64,000 nucleotides of DNA from Hofstenia miamia (GCA_004352715.1 SCFE01000029.1:1245577-1309576); one strand, 5' to 3'; counted from the stretch's first letter, positions 37,976 through 53,578 are shown. Notes: generated by a model not told the origin, from the sequence alone. Numbers and translations: made by a program.

Positions 37976-38299
37976 AAGTAGTGGTAATGTCTGCTTTAAC
38001 AGTCCTCTGCATGCGTCCTCTCTCTCTTTGGGGATGTGCTCTTGTCTACTTGGTATGGGGATCATCTCACTTCCTCTCTTCACCTTGTGGGTTAGGTCTT
38101 TGCTGCACTTGTTTTCTTTGTGGGTGGTTGATTTTCTGTTCTTTTTATCTATTCAACTTGGTTGCTAAACATAGATATTAAATTAAGTTACCAATCCTGG
38201 GTATTTAAATGGTCTAAATACTCTTGGTCCCTAACTCTATGTCTAGGCAAATCACAAGTAGCAGTAATGTTGCTACTATTACTGAGGTTACTATAGTTA

Positions 38300-41200
38300 C
38301 TACTGTACTTGACATTGGTGAGGTTGTCTTTTGGTGAAGCTATCATATGTCTCAAATTCATTTACTCTGTTGTCAACAAGTGAAAATTCACTATTTGGGT
38401 CAATGACAACATTATCAATATCTTTGACAGTTCTGTTGAGTCATTGAAAGTGGGTGACTCTCCCATTATTTAATAAATACTTGTGGTCGTCTAACACCTT
38501 CATTATAGTAAATGACCTTGCCAATTAGTGGCAAGCTTTTGCACCTGATTGGCATTGGTGATTTGGTGAGGAAAGTAGGCAAAGACTTTGTTGCCCAGCT
38601 TGTGAGGCTCACCATACAACTTGTGATTAAAGTTCTGCTGTTGGTGCATAACAGATTGATTTGTGTTCCCACAGATAGTAAGATGCACTTCACACAGTTT
38701 GTGCAACATATGATCCACAAAATTTTACAAAGTAGGTTAGTTATAATCAGGAAACATAATAGAAAGAGGCATACTCTTCCTTGTGACCAAACACTGCTTT
38801 AAAATGGCTGACTTTTGTGGTAGAATGCACTGCAGTATTGTAAAAATATTCCACTGCCTCAATAACTTGCTTCCAATTTTAAGCCACTGCTCAGGCAAGG
38901 GTGACTCAGATTAATTTGATGACTGTATGGTTAAGTCTCTCCACAACACCATTTGACTGCAGGTGGTAGGCCATAATGAATTTGTGAAGGATCTTGAGTT
39001 CTTTCATTAGGGTCTCCATGAGATGGTTGTCAAATTGGGGACTGTGATCAGAGATCAGGTGTCCATCAGCCCAAGCTTGAGGATTCACTCCTTTACAACT
39101 TTTTCTCCAATGACCTTGGCAGTGGTACTGTTGAGGGGGATGAGTTAGTGTACTTGGTGAAGTGGTCAATGAGCATTAAAATGTACTGGTATCCCTTGTC
39201 ATCACAGAAGAGCTTCTCAATATCCATATGGACTACCTCATTGGTACATTCAGCAGCTTAGCTGTGCAGCTCAGATTGCTGTTCCAGAAAATGTCAGGCT
39301 CCTTGCAGCAGGCAAGTGGTACACTTTTTGATTACATCCTGCAGAGCAGCTCTGATGTTGATCATGATGTACCTTGCATTGAAAGTGTGCTCTGTCTTAA
39401 TAATGCCAAGATGGCCTTTCTCATGGATCTTCTGAACTAAGTCCCCCCACAAATACTCAGAACTGCTAACCTGCTGCCAGCATCTGTTTACTTCCAATTG
39501 TACCTCCAGAAGTAATGATTAGCAACTGGGCTGAGAATGTAATTGGCATTCTTTAGCTTTGCAAGAATTTTGCTTAACACTTCATTGGGTTGCTGATGTT
39601 GGAGGATTTCTGCTTCAGTAATCTCTTCTTTCATGAGGATCAGAAGAATAGCATTTCTATGGCTGTCTGTGCTAATCTCAGGAAGGCACTTGTATTCAAT
39701 GAGTGGAATAAATCTGAAAGGCATCTTCTCTCCTGGTAGTTTTCTAGGATTACACTCATAACTGGGGAGAGCAGTCCAGTAATCCACATTGATGTGAAGT
39801 CTCCCCAGGCAGTGCTGTATCATGAAATTAAAATCATTCAAATATTTGATCCAATGGGTGACTATGTTGGACTTGTCCCCAAAGAATTTCTTTAACCAGG
39901 CTAGCACCTCAGACTTTGTGGCACCATAGTTCTGCTCAGCATTTCTAAGTTTTCAGCTAAAGTACTGGATAGGCATTTGATCCCATTAATGACTTGGCTA
40001 AGGACTCTGCTAATTGTGACTAAAAGCTGGCATCACAGTCAACAATAAAACCTTTTGAATAGTCTGGTAGATTTAGGCTGGGAATTTTCCTTAGCTCTAG
40101 TTTAATGGCATCAAGCTCCTCTTGCTCTGCCCATATCCACTTGAACTCCACACTGAGCCATAGAAGATTAGAAATATGTTTAGTTTTGTTTGCCAGTTCT
40201 GAAATGAAGGTGCCATAATAATTCAAAAAACCCATAAAGCATTGCACATCCTTATGAGATTGTGGAGTTTAGATCTTTTCCAAATGATTGTTTGCAATCT
40301 TTTTCATAGAAATATGACCTGGTTCAATAACTCTTCCAAGAAAGGTGACACGTGGCTGGAGAAGAGAGCACTTGTTCCAATTAACATGGAGGCCAAATTC
40401 TTGTAATATACTGAGAGTTCTTCTAAGCCTTTCCAGATGGTCAGGAAAGGTATTCCCAGTGACAAGGATGTCATCTATATAGGCAGTGATACCTGTTTCT
40501 AACATGTTGGTGCCATTCCTAAGCACATGGGTAATGTATCATTGGAAAGTCACTGGTGCATTGCAGAGCCCAAAAGCCATGTACTTTCACTCAAAGATGC
40601 TGTACAGAGTGATAAAGGCAGTTTTCAGAATATTGGCAGACTTCATAGGCACCTGCCAATATGCCTATATAAATTGAGGCAAGTGAACAGCTTGTATTGA
40701 CTGGCATCATATAAAAGATCTTCAATGCAAGGAAGCAGATACACATCCTTTACTGTGACATCATTTAGCTTCCAAAAATCCATACAGAGGCAGTACTTGT
40801 TGCCCTGCTTAATGAAAATGGTAGGTGCTGCATAAGGACTGTTACTGCCCTGAATTATTCTGCTTTCTATAAGATCACTGAGGATTTTTTTGTATTCTTC
40901 CTGGAGGTTTTCTGGCACCCTCCTGACTAGTAGGCAAATGGGGCAATCATGTTTGGTTACAATTTCATGCTGTTCACCAACAGCCTGGCCAATGCTGATC
41001 AAGCCATAATTAAACACTTCATGGTGTTGTTGAAGCAAGTGAGAGAGTGACTCACATTCTTGAGGACTGAGATGGGGGTGTGTCCTCTCAATGACAGGAG
41101 GAATCCAGATGATATCACTTGGCTCCACTAAGTCATGTATAGCCATTAGGATGGGTAGACAAGTGGAAGCTTTCAATTCCAAGCAAACTGGAGTCACAAT

Positions 41201-41400
41201 GATTATCAACTTAGCAGGGTCTATCTTGACCCATGAAGTAGAGTTATTCAGCACAGTAATATAAGTCTTTCCTTTTGAGATGTGGCAGAGATCTGGAGAG
41301 AAGTTAACTCCAGTGAAACACTTCCCCTTATACCTGGAAACCATGACATCACCTACATATAGGGAGTTGGTGGATTGGATATATTCAAGCCACCATGTAA
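38300..41400 (-). pseudogene. Element A pol: reverse transcriptase, RNase H, integrase (decayed)
   Basis: The order along the minus strand is as follows. A linker and fingers domain lies at 41,344-40,643 (SPYAAPTIFIKQGNKYCLCM, then KLNDVTVKDVYLLP). The palm active site YIDDILVTG is near 40,490. The RT-RNase H connection is at 40,247-40,020. The RNase H end and spacer are at 39,907-39,488. The integrase zinc finger is near 39,430-39,320 (IHEKGHLGI, then KKCTTC). The integrase core is near 39,100 (SDHSPQFDNHL, then NGVVERLNHT). A C-terminal part reaches 38,300. This is Ty3/gypsy order. Multiple frameshifts and stops make it inactive. Confidence 0.85.
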
Positions 41401-43611
41401 AGAGATATAAATTTAATAATTACTAGAGAATGCAGGTGTGCATCTGATCATTATAACTAGTAACACGTCAATAATTTGTTAGCCTAACAAAAAAATCTGT
41501 TTAGATGTTAACCACTCATTGCAAAAAGGAAACTTTGTGGAAAATTTTTAGCAGTGGAATTATATATTTAATGAAAAAATCAGCAAAATTCTCAAGTGAA
41601 ACAAAAACATTATTCAATTTTTACATGGATTGTGTGGTAATTTATTTGACAACATAAATCTTATTATAATTTCAATAACAAATATCATACTAATTTTGTT
41701 CAATTATGGAAATATGCTAGGATTTTATGGAAAGATATATCCAAACACAACAGCCAATGTATACTATGAACGTGAGATATACAGTGGAAATCATCTTTTA
41801 ATGGTACAAATCAATATTTTAGAACCTCAATTTGTTGGACACACACTACTACCCATATTGGATAAATTTCCTTGATTCTGAGATATCCTGTAAAACAAAG
41901 CACCATCATGAAAAAACGAAATCCAATGTATAAACCTGTGTCATGATCATATATCAATGGAATAAATGTAAAGTTTGTAGCATTTGTGTAAACTCTATAC
42001 ATTTGTGTTTTTAATTAAATAAATCTACTGATATTATTTTTCCGAGTTGCAAAATGTAATGCATAGTTCAGTTTTTACAGAGATTGAGTCAAGGATGGTT
42101 GAATTTCTCCACTGTGGGTAAGTTATTTTTACAATTAAATAATACAATTAAGGGAAAAATGATTTCTTGTACATGTTTAATATCAATAAAAATTTCATGG
42201 CGAGACTTAATTTGCAGGATGAAAACACTACATATATTATCAATGCAATGTGTAAAGAAACTAATTCACAAGGTGGAAAAACAATAGCAAAAACTGTAAG
42301 AGAGAATTTCTTCTTTCATAGCATTAAAACGCCAACTCCTTCACAACTGGTAACAAGTAGTTTGATGTTGGGAAAGAATATGTATTGACATTATTGTGAT
42401 AAATTCATCTTTCCATTGTCAGATGCTTTTTTAACATTAATTGGTTTTTGGTCAAATGCTATAATTCAAATCTCTCAGCAAAGAAATGAATTGCAGGAAA
42501 AATAAATTAAAAAAATAATTAGCTTGAAAAAATAAATTTACCAAGAAATTTACAATAAATAATTAGTGAAATAGAATTAATTTTTAAAATAGTGTTGATG
42601 TTTACAAAATTTCTTTGTTCTTTGTTCTATTTTACTTGACATGTTGTAGTAATTGTGGTTTCAGTTTTTAATGATGTATGCATAATTTAAAGCATTTTTT
42701 TCACCCCAATTAAAGATGTTTTCATTTTAAAAGATTTTGTTTATCAAATAATCATCTTGACATACAGGAGATTGAAGGCGGTAATAGTTTTCAGAGTAGT
42801 GAATTCGAGTGGATTTTTCATTATAAATCTTAAAAGATCAAATTAACTAACTTTGTTTGCCAATTTACAATCATTTGCACATTTTAAAATGGGGATGTAT
42901 CATGGAATAACAAATGTGTCATCATATTTACTCATTAAAGTTACAAAGCAGAAAACCATAGTGATGTATGTAGCTATGTAAAAGTCAATGAAATAAGGTG
43001 AAAACGTGAAAAACATGCAGTTGGTTGTTTATCAATCATGACGCCTTGTTTGAAATCTGGCGTGTTTTTCAAGTTGTGTGAAATGTTTACAACAGCATTT
43101 ACTATATTAAAGAACTATTCATTTGTTGGATGAGGAAATATATATTATTGCGGTATGTCAATCAATGGAAAATTTTGACTGTCTCCCTCATCATATCCAA
43201 ATGCATTCAACTGGTACAAACGCAATTTCATAACACTGGCTTTACAGAAGGAAACCTTACAAATGAGTAAATGATTACTTTACTGAATCTCTTAATTTGT
43301 TGTGTAGAAATGAAACAGTGTTTTGCATGTACAAGTAATTTTGGATGGGCGAACTAATGTATTACTATTAAGGATACATCAGAAAAAGTTTATATCACTC
43401 CACTATTCTCTTTGTTCCAATTTCATGTCATCTGGTTGAATAAAATGAATCAATGATTTGAAGTTGGTTTTAACATTGTAGTTAAGCTGGATAACCTTTT
43501 CCAAAAAAGAACTCAGTACGTATTTTTTATTTGTTTATTTGGTTAAAACTCTGATAAAATATTTTCACTTCCCAGCATGATCATTTTTTGGAATAAACGA
43601 ATTAAGCAGAA
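41401..43611. other. AT-rich block replacing gag, protease and part of the 5' LTR of element A
   Basis: About 2.2 kb, visibly more AT-rich than the element on either side. Element coding sequence ends at about 41,400 and LTR similarity resumes only at 43,612. No capsid or protease is seen. Splice-like signals near 42,080 and 42,218 do not give a consistent frame. It could be an unrecognised insertion plus deletion, or an assembly join. Confidence 0.5.
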
Positions 43612-44023
43612 ATTATCAGATTAAAATCCATTAAGAAACCTAAAGGCGGTTAGCATATAAATACATCAGGGAAGACCAAACATGTTTGTTGTAAGATGAA
43701 TTATATTGTGTGTTCACTACAAGTTCCTCAAGTATTTATTACAGCTTTGTAAATTATTACCTGCTTAATGTTTACAACTTGCACACAACTTTCCTCACAA
43801 AATTAAACAAGCAATTACACATAGGTTTGATTTGAGGGGACAAATAATAAGTTGTTCAAATTAACTGCACTAAAAATATACATATTGATTTAAAGGAAAT
43901 TGATATAAAATGATAGCATCAAATCACAAAGCATGGGGTCACTATGATGTAAATCTAATTTTCAGTGTGCCAAAATAATCAAAGAATAAAATCAAAAAAA
44001 TAGAGGCCCTGAGTGACTCTACA
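43612..44023 (-). repeat. Element A 5' LTR, truncated (412 bp)
   Basis: A close copy of 34062-34483 in the same orientation with small indels, ending in GAGTGACTCTACA and followed by the target duplication TTAT. The inner half of the LTR is missing. Confidence 0.75.
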
Positions 44024-44275
44024 TTATAATACAATAAAAATACTGGGATTTACTCATAAACAGAATTCAAGATCAAAGCTTTTTACATGTGTTAAGTATA
44101 AGAAAAATGTTTTAAAGAAATCCTTCATTAATGTCACCATTCAAACCTGGAATTTGCTACCTAAAGAAATTAAAAATATTGAAAAATTGAAATCTTTTAT
44201 AAAACATTTAAAAATCTTCCTTGCAAAAGTGTTGCAACCACTGTCATCATCCATCTTTCTTCATATCCTCCAGTG
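44024..44275 (+). pseudogene. CR1-like LINE, C-terminal end (continuation of 29881-33489)
   Basis: The plus-strand frame reads SFINVTIQTWNLLPKEIKNI, then KLKSFIKHLKIFL, the conserved WN.LP..I......FK..L motif at the end of CR1/RTE/Jockey-type reverse transcriptases. It begins at the TTAT repeat that ends element A and stops where element B sequence resumes. Confidence 0.75.
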
Positions 44276-47200
44276 AAATCGGGGAGTTGGTGACTTGTTT
44301 TTCCTTTGCTCCAATTTCATTGTTACTAACAAAGTTATTAGTTAAGGTCTCAAATATCAGGATCAAATTTATTTCTACCCCAAGCCCTATGTTGAGGCAT
44401 CACATGAGTGTTCATGGTATTATCAGGCTTGTTAAGGTTGTCAAATTGTTCATAAGTGCCAATACCATTATCAACAAAAGTAAACTCACTAATTTCATCT
44501 ATGATTACATTCGCAATATCTTTAATGGCTCTCTTAAGCCACTGAAAATGAATTTTTTTACAATTGCTTAAAACATATGTATTGTCATCTAGCACTTTCT
44601 GAATTGTGAATGGCCCTTGCCAGTGAGTTACAAGTTTCCATAGCTGTTTCTTGTCACTTATCTACTTGGTAAATAAGCAAACACCTTGTCTCCCCTTTTT
44701 TGGGCTCTTCATACGTTTTTTTATTGAAATTTCACTTCTGCTTTATGGCTGATTCATTAGTATTGTGGCATATGGTGAGATGAATTTTGTTCATGTCACA
44801 CATGATTTGATTTACATACTTGTCCAAGGTTTTCTCATGATAATTAGGGTACATCCTTGAGAGGTGAGTACTGGCCTCTTGTCTGAACATAGCCTTGAAG
44901 GGACTGAAATTGGTGGTAGTGTGGACAGATGTATTATAAAAATATTCCACAATTTCAATTACTCTTCTCCACTTTCTTCTGGCAGCTTGGGAGAGTGCAA
45001 CTCAGAATAGTTTTATCAAGGTTTTAATGAATCTTTCCACTAGACCATTTGATTGTGGGTGATAAGTGGTGGTAAATTCATGTAAAATCTCTAACTCCCA
45101 CATGAGAGTTTTCATGAGATTGTTCTCAAACTGGGGTCAGTCACCAGCTTCTCCATGGGGCCAAGTTTCAGCACCCACTTCTTTATGACTTTTTCCCCAA
45201 TGATATCAGGGTTTGTGCTGCGTAGTGGAACAATTCTGGCATATTTGGTAAAGTAATCAATTAGAACCAATAAATACTGGTATCTGTTGTCATCTCTAAA
45301 CAACTATTCCAAGTCCATATGAATGACCTCATTTGGTCACTTAGCTAGCCAGTTCTCTAGTTTGGCTCTCTGCTCTAGGAAGTGGCACATTTGTTGATGA
45401 CATCACTGACAGCTGCTTTTACTCTGATGGTAATGTATCAGGAGATGCAGGTTTTCTTGGTCTGGATGATTCCCAGATGTCCCCTTTCATGTACTTGTTG
45501 GATCAGAGTGTGTCTAAAGTATTCTGGGATAACTCTAACCAGTTGGTGTGGCTTTTGACATACAGGAGTCCTTCATTGTTTAATTTCCAGTTGTATCATA
45601 TAAAGTATTTGTTGGCAAGGAGACTCAACAGCATTGACAGTGTTTTGACCTTTCATATGATTTTGCCAAGAACTTTTTCATGATGTTGGTACTTAATGAC
45701 TTTGTGTTTGCTGATCTCTTGGATCATTATAGGCAGAACTGGCTTACCTTGGTGGTTAGCACTTTATTTAGGCAGAAAATCATACTCAGTGGTATGAACC
45801 TGAACTTTAATTTTCTCATTCTGGTTTTCTCAAATCTCTCTCCTAGCTTGGGAATTCAGTCCAATAGTCAGTGTTGAGGTGGAGACAACCAGCACAGTGC
45901 TAGATTGAAAATGGAAAGTCATTAAGGAACTTGATCCAATGTGTGACAATGTTTGACCTTTTTCCCAAAAATTTTTTCAGCAAGGTAAGGGAGCTGTAGT
46001 TTATGTGCACAATGAAAGGTCATCCCAGGATAAAGTACCTGAATTTCCAGAGAGACTAAACATTTCCAAGAATTTTACACTTGGTAGCACCATAGTTCAT
46101 TTCAGATGACTTCAACTTCCATCTGAAGTACTACACAGGGCTCTCTATAGCATTTATTATCTGGCTCAGCAGTCCACTGATCACAAAAGTGCTGGTATCA
46201 CAATTGATGATAAATTGCATTTTGTAATGTGTTGAGGCTGGGGATCTTTTTCAGCACTTGCATATTGTTCTCCAGTTCTTCCTGCTCTTTCTATGTCCAT
46301 TAAGATCAATGATCTTTTTCAGTAACTGTTATGTGTGCCAGGGCTTATTGGTGAGTTTGGGGATGAACATCCCATAATAGTTGAGAAACCCATCAGACAT
46401 TACATGTTCTTTCTTGCTTTCAGCATCTCTATTTCACTCAAGAAATCCTTTGCATTGTTCTTAATGGAAATCCTTCTATTCTGGATAATGCGTCCAAGAA
46501 AGATCAACTTTTTCTGCACAAGTGAGCACTTATTCCTGTTTAATTCAGCCTGGCATTATTGAGAAGGGTCAAAGTTCTGCCCAGCTTGTTGAGGTGCTTC
46601 CTCTAACATATGACTTGCTACCAGTATGTTGTCAATGTATGTGGAAATTCCATGCTCTAACATATTTGCTCTGTTCTTCAAGATTTTTGTTACATACATG
46701 TGGCTGAAAAGTGGTGGGGGTCTTGCATATCACAAATGCCATATATTTCCACTCATACAATCTGTAGGGCAATATAAAAGCATTCTTTGAGATATTGGAT
46801 GGTCTTATTGGCACTTGCCAGTATGGCTTGCATAAGTCAAGGCAAGAAAAGAATTGGTATTGACTGGCTTCATACAACAGACCTTCAATCCTTGGTAGGG
46901 GATAGGCATCTTTGATGGTAACATTGTTAAGTTTCCAATAGTCAATGCACAGCTGGTATTTTCCCCTTGCTTAATGAAGATAGTAGCAATAGCATAGGGG
47001 CTTTGGCTTGCCTGTATAATTCCATTATCAATGAGATTGTACAGTATCTTTTCATGTTCTTCCTTGAGGCTTTCAGGCAACCTTCATACTTGAAAATGAA
47101 TTAGCTTATCAGTGCTCATCTCAATGACATGCTCCTCTCTGATGGCATGACCAAGGCTGATAAAGCCATAATTGAAACATTGTGGTGCCAAGGCACTCTG

Positions 47201-47400
47201 CTCCTTATAGCTAAGATGAGCATGAGACTGCTAAGATGGGGGAAGGTATCTTATCCTCAAAGGAAATCCTGAGTAATTGAGGGGACAGTAATTAAATAGC
47301 ACCACAAAACTACAATAGAAAATCATGTGAAAGAGTAAGGAAAAAGTAAAATCAAAATAATCATAAAATAAACATGGGAAAGTCCTTGAGTGACTCTACA
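44276..47400 (-). pseudogene. Element B: older gypsy-like copy, pol region and 5' LTR end
   Basis: Element-strand order is as follows. The LTR end lies at about 47,270-47,400 (TGTAGAGTCACTCAAGG at the right edge). Reverse transcriptase fragments follow (47,080-46,632, with SPYAIATIFIKQG and CLDLC). The RNase H region is about 46,250-45,850. The integrase core is at 45,303-45,112 (LVLIDYFTKYARIVPL, then KLVTD). Further integrase is at 44,950-44,732 (YNTSVHTTTNFSPFKAMF), ending in UGA at 44734-44732. An integrase tail runs at 44,595-44,350. Gag and most of the LTR are deleted. The LINE interrupts it at 44,275, and its far end is at 29601-29880. Confidence 0.75.
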
Positions 47401-48160
47401 TTATATTGCAAGCTGTGCTACAAAATTGTAAAGCATGAAAATGTGTTCTTTGTTGAAAGCCACAGAAATTCAGATTAACATTGCAATCTTCTCCAAGAAC
47501 AGTCAGCATGAACTTTAAGACAACAAGTGATTGTGTTCTCAATAATGTTGTTTAATCATTCACTACAGCACACATCCCATTGTACAATCTCAATAATGAG
47601 CATCTGAAATGTCTTTTTGCCTCTAACATTTAAATTACTGCTTAGAAGATTGTCATGAAATTGTCAGAAAAAAAACTAGGGACTTGAAACAACAATTTTT
47701 CAATACAGAAATGTCCTTTGTTTTTGATGAAACTGAAGTCAGAGGACAGAAGTAGGAAACATTCTCACTGGATTGCTTTGCAAACCACAAAAAACTTATC
47801 TATTTTTGTTGTATTTCTCTTAAAAAGTCACCCTACAGTAGTGTATATAGGGCAGGCTTGAACACGCAAAAACGCCTCTGATTGGTCGAGAGCTTATGAC
47901 GTCACATGTCACCTGACAGACCATGAATATTGGCGAGGGTGGTTTGAGTGCTGACTCACAGATATCGAGGGGTGTTTGCAAATGATAATTAGTGAATCAC
48001 CTACTTGTTTTGACAGCTCACAAAGCTTTTTTGACAGCTCAGGGGTAACTGGCTGACAGCTTGCTAATAGCTTTTAATTAGTGTACCATATTCAGGCCTA
48101 TTTGCATGATTCATGTTCAAATTTAGTTTACACTTTTTTGGTATGAGTAATTTTTGATAA
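47401..48160. other. Flank left of the 1-kb gap, promoter-like cluster at its right end
   Basis: No exon recognised. From 47,841 the sequence changes character: TATATAG, then GATTGG (a reversed CCAAT box, 47880-47885), a perfect cAMP-response palindrome TGACGTCA (47897-47904), and three TGACAGCT motifs at 48011, 48032 and 48054. It could be a promoter of a gene hidden in or beyond the gap. Confidence 0.35.
47841..48062. promoter_or_regulatory. Possible promoter: TATA-like, CCAAT, CRE and three TGACAGCT sites
   Basis: The order and spacing (about 40 and 15 bases) are plausible for a CRE/CCAAT promoter. The TGACAG motif, bound in animals by TALE homeodomain proteins such as Meis/TGIF, repeats at 21-22 base intervals, about two helical turns. 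Orientation and target gene are unknown. Confidence 0.3.
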
Positions 48161-49160
48161 NNNNNNNNNNNNNNNNNNNNNNNNNNNNNNNNNNNNNNNN
48201 NNNNNNNNNNNNNNNNNNNNNNNNNNNNNNNNNNNNNNNNNNNNNNNNNNNNNNNNNNNNNNNNNNNNNNNNNNNNNNNNNNNNNNNNNNNNNNNNNNNN
48301 NNNNNNNNNNNNNNNNNNNNNNNNNNNNNNNNNNNNNNNNNNNNNNNNNNNNNNNNNNNNNNNNNNNNNNNNNNNNNNNNNNNNNNNNNNNNNNNNNNNN
48401 NNNNNNNNNNNNNNNNNNNNNNNNNNNNNNNNNNNNNNNNNNNNNNNNNNNNNNNNNNNNNNNNNNNNNNNNNNNNNNNNNNNNNNNNNNNNNNNNNNNN
48501 NNNNNNNNNNNNNNNNNNNNNNNNNNNNNNNNNNNNNNNNNNNNNNNNNNNNNNNNNNNNNNNNNNNNNNNNNNNNNNNNNNNNNNNNNNNNNNNNNNNN
48601 NNNNNNNNNNNNNNNNNNNNNNNNNNNNNNNNNNNNNNNNNNNNNNNNNNNNNNNNNNNNNNNNNNNNNNNNNNNNNNNNNNNNNNNNNNNNNNNNNNNN
48701 NNNNNNNNNNNNNNNNNNNNNNNNNNNNNNNNNNNNNNNNNNNNNNNNNNNNNNNNNNNNNNNNNNNNNNNNNNNNNNNNNNNNNNNNNNNNNNNNNNNN
48801 NNNNNNNNNNNNNNNNNNNNNNNNNNNNNNNNNNNNNNNNNNNNNNNNNNNNNNNNNNNNNNNNNNNNNNNNNNNNNNNNNNNNNNNNNNNNNNNNNNNN
48901 NNNNNNNNNNNNNNNNNNNNNNNNNNNNNNNNNNNNNNNNNNNNNNNNNNNNNNNNNNNNNNNNNNNNNNNNNNNNNNNNNNNNNNNNNNNNNNNNNNNN
49001 NNNNNNNNNNNNNNNNNNNNNNNNNNNNNNNNNNNNNNNNNNNNNNNNNNNNNNNNNNNNNNNNNNNNNNNNNNNNNNNNNNNNNNNNNNNNNNNNNNNN
49101 NNNNNNNNNNNNNNNNNNNNNNNNNNNNNNNNNNNNNNNNNNNNNNNNNNNNNNNNNNNN
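48161..49160. other. Assembly gap of exactly 1,000 N
   Basis: A placeholder gap of unknown true size. The right edge emerges from a TA microsatellite (49161-49180), so the break is probably caused by the repeat. Confidence 0.99.
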
Positions 49161-49417
49161 TATATATATATATATATATTCCTCCCCATTATGGTAATTT
49201 CCTAAAGTGAAAATTTCAAAAGCTCGTTGAAATGTTACATTTTGTTTTCTGAAGTAATAAACTTTGGTGATTTGGCATTGTTTGCAATACTAATAAGATT
49301 CCTGTCAGTATTGTTGTTGAAAGCAAAGGTAAATTAGTAAATAGATTGTGTCATTCTGTTAATTTGCTATAAATACAAGTTCACTGATAAAAAAATATTT
49401 ATTTTCATTTAATTTTT

Positions 49418-49850
49418 CAATTTTTTAACAATTCGTTTTCAATATTTTCAAAATCAAAATCATTATTTATATTTTGTAATTTAAAAGCTGAAAATGGATT
49501 TTTTAAATCATTTACATAAATATTGTACCAACTCAAAATGTTGACTAGTGACATATTTGACGGTAAATTCAAGTTGTATAAAAGGATAACTTTTTTAAAA
49601 TTATATATTGGGGGCATTACGCAGGCCTACTTTAATGACGGCCAGGCGACCTGGAGTCATAAATATTGTAACAAAACTTTAAATACATTCAAAAGCAGAA
49701 ATGTGTTAGAAACTTTTGCTCAGATATTCAATGTTGCAAATTTCTTCACTTCTGAAGCCTTACCACAATTGCATTTGCTTAAAATAAGTAGAGAGCTAAT
49801 GGTTATTTTTATACTTTGTTGAACAACCTCTCTAATCCGTAGTTGAGATG
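49418..49850 (-). pseudogene. Unrecognised decayed coding sequence
   Basis: A single minus-strand frame reads KCNCGKASEVKKFATLNI, stop, VSNTFLLLNVFKVLLQYL, stop, LQVAWPSLK, stop, then 66 open codons ending FDFENIENELLKN. Two of the three stops are TGA. The frame stays in register over about 140 codons, which argues for a dead gene or element protein rather than noise. I cannot name the family. Confidence 0.35.
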
Positions 49851-52813
<2,963 letters not shown>

Positions 52814-53376
52814 CAGTGCGTTCGGAAAGTCTCTCCGCAGTGAGATTTTTAAATTGTTTAAACAATTTATTTAAATAGTTTTATATGCTATATGAAACAA
52901 GTTTATTAATTATAGAAATCACATTTTGATCTACAATAAATGTTGAAAATGACGATCATTATTGTTAAGACACATGTTGACTCTTCGAATCTTGTTCAGA
53001 AAGACCTTTTGAAGAGCTTCATATGTTATCGAAGTAATGAAATCAGGTATAGCATCTTTGAGTTGATCGATTGTTGTAGGGCTGTCTTTATAAACACAAC
53101 ATTTAGCTGCTCCCCAAACATAAAAATCTGGCCAGGTCAGATCAGACTAACGAGGTGGGCAAATATCCTTTGAAAATACACGTACATCAAACACATCTTT
53201 TAATAATCGCATAGTCGAATGGGCAATGTGAGCCGTTGTTCCATCTTGCTGGAAGTACCCGTAACTTTTCTCATTGTTGGTAAGTTGGCTGATTGGCAGA
53301 ACTGTGTAAGTTATTTAAATGAGTTTGGATTACATATAATGGATTTTTACCGCAGAGATACTTACTGAATGCACTG
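52814..53376 (-). mobile_element. Internally deleted mariner-like element (563 bp)
   Basis: Ends are CAGTGCGTTCGGAAAGTCTC and, inverted, CAGTGCATTCAGTAAGTATC, flanked by TA (52812-52813 and 53377-53378). The minus strand keeps the end of a transposase: GYFQQDGTTAHIAHST, then CPP, and further on DLTWPDFYVWGAAKC and SPTTIDQLKDAIPDF, where mariner transposases have FQQDGA.AH and PPRSPDL.P.DFFLWG. A stop replaces part of the PRSPD motif and the first half of the gene is gone, so it is non-autonomous. Confidence 0.8.
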
Positions 53377-53578
53377 TACAACTAGTTATTACAATAAACT
53401 TTGTCTGATCAATTTACTCATTAGAGAACAAAGTTTTGCATAAACTAGATGCTTTAGTTGTTCACTGTTTGCAATGAGTAATTTCAAATATTTGCTGATT
53501 TCTAAATTTATTCAAATGGTTTTAAATTCGTTTTGCAAATGTGACCATTTTTAGGCTTTATGGATCAATAACTTAACA

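Larger units (their letters stand above)
33494..44023 (-). mobile_element. Element A: Ty3/gypsy-like LTR retroelement with extra large ORF (10.5 kb, decayed)
   Basis: It is flanked by TTAT on both sides (33490-33493 and 44024-44027) and begins TGTAGAATCAC and ends GTGACTCTACA, an 11-base imperfect inverted pair. On the element (minus) strand the order is: truncated 5' LTR, foreign block, reverse transcriptase, RNase H, integrase, large env-position ORF, polypurine tract, 3' LTR. It is inserted in the plus-strand LINE, whose two halves abut it. Gag and protease are not found. Coding regions carry many stops and frameshifts. By eye its composition is clearly more GC-rich than element C, so A and C are different subfamilies. 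Confidence 0.8.

Noticed and set aside
42080-42296. Two exon-like segments with splice signals inside element A's AT-rich block
   Set aside because: No phase combination gives an open frame across both segments.
48128-49197. Long open frames on both strands across the 1-kb gap
   Set aside because: They consist of N translated as X; only a few flanking codons are real.
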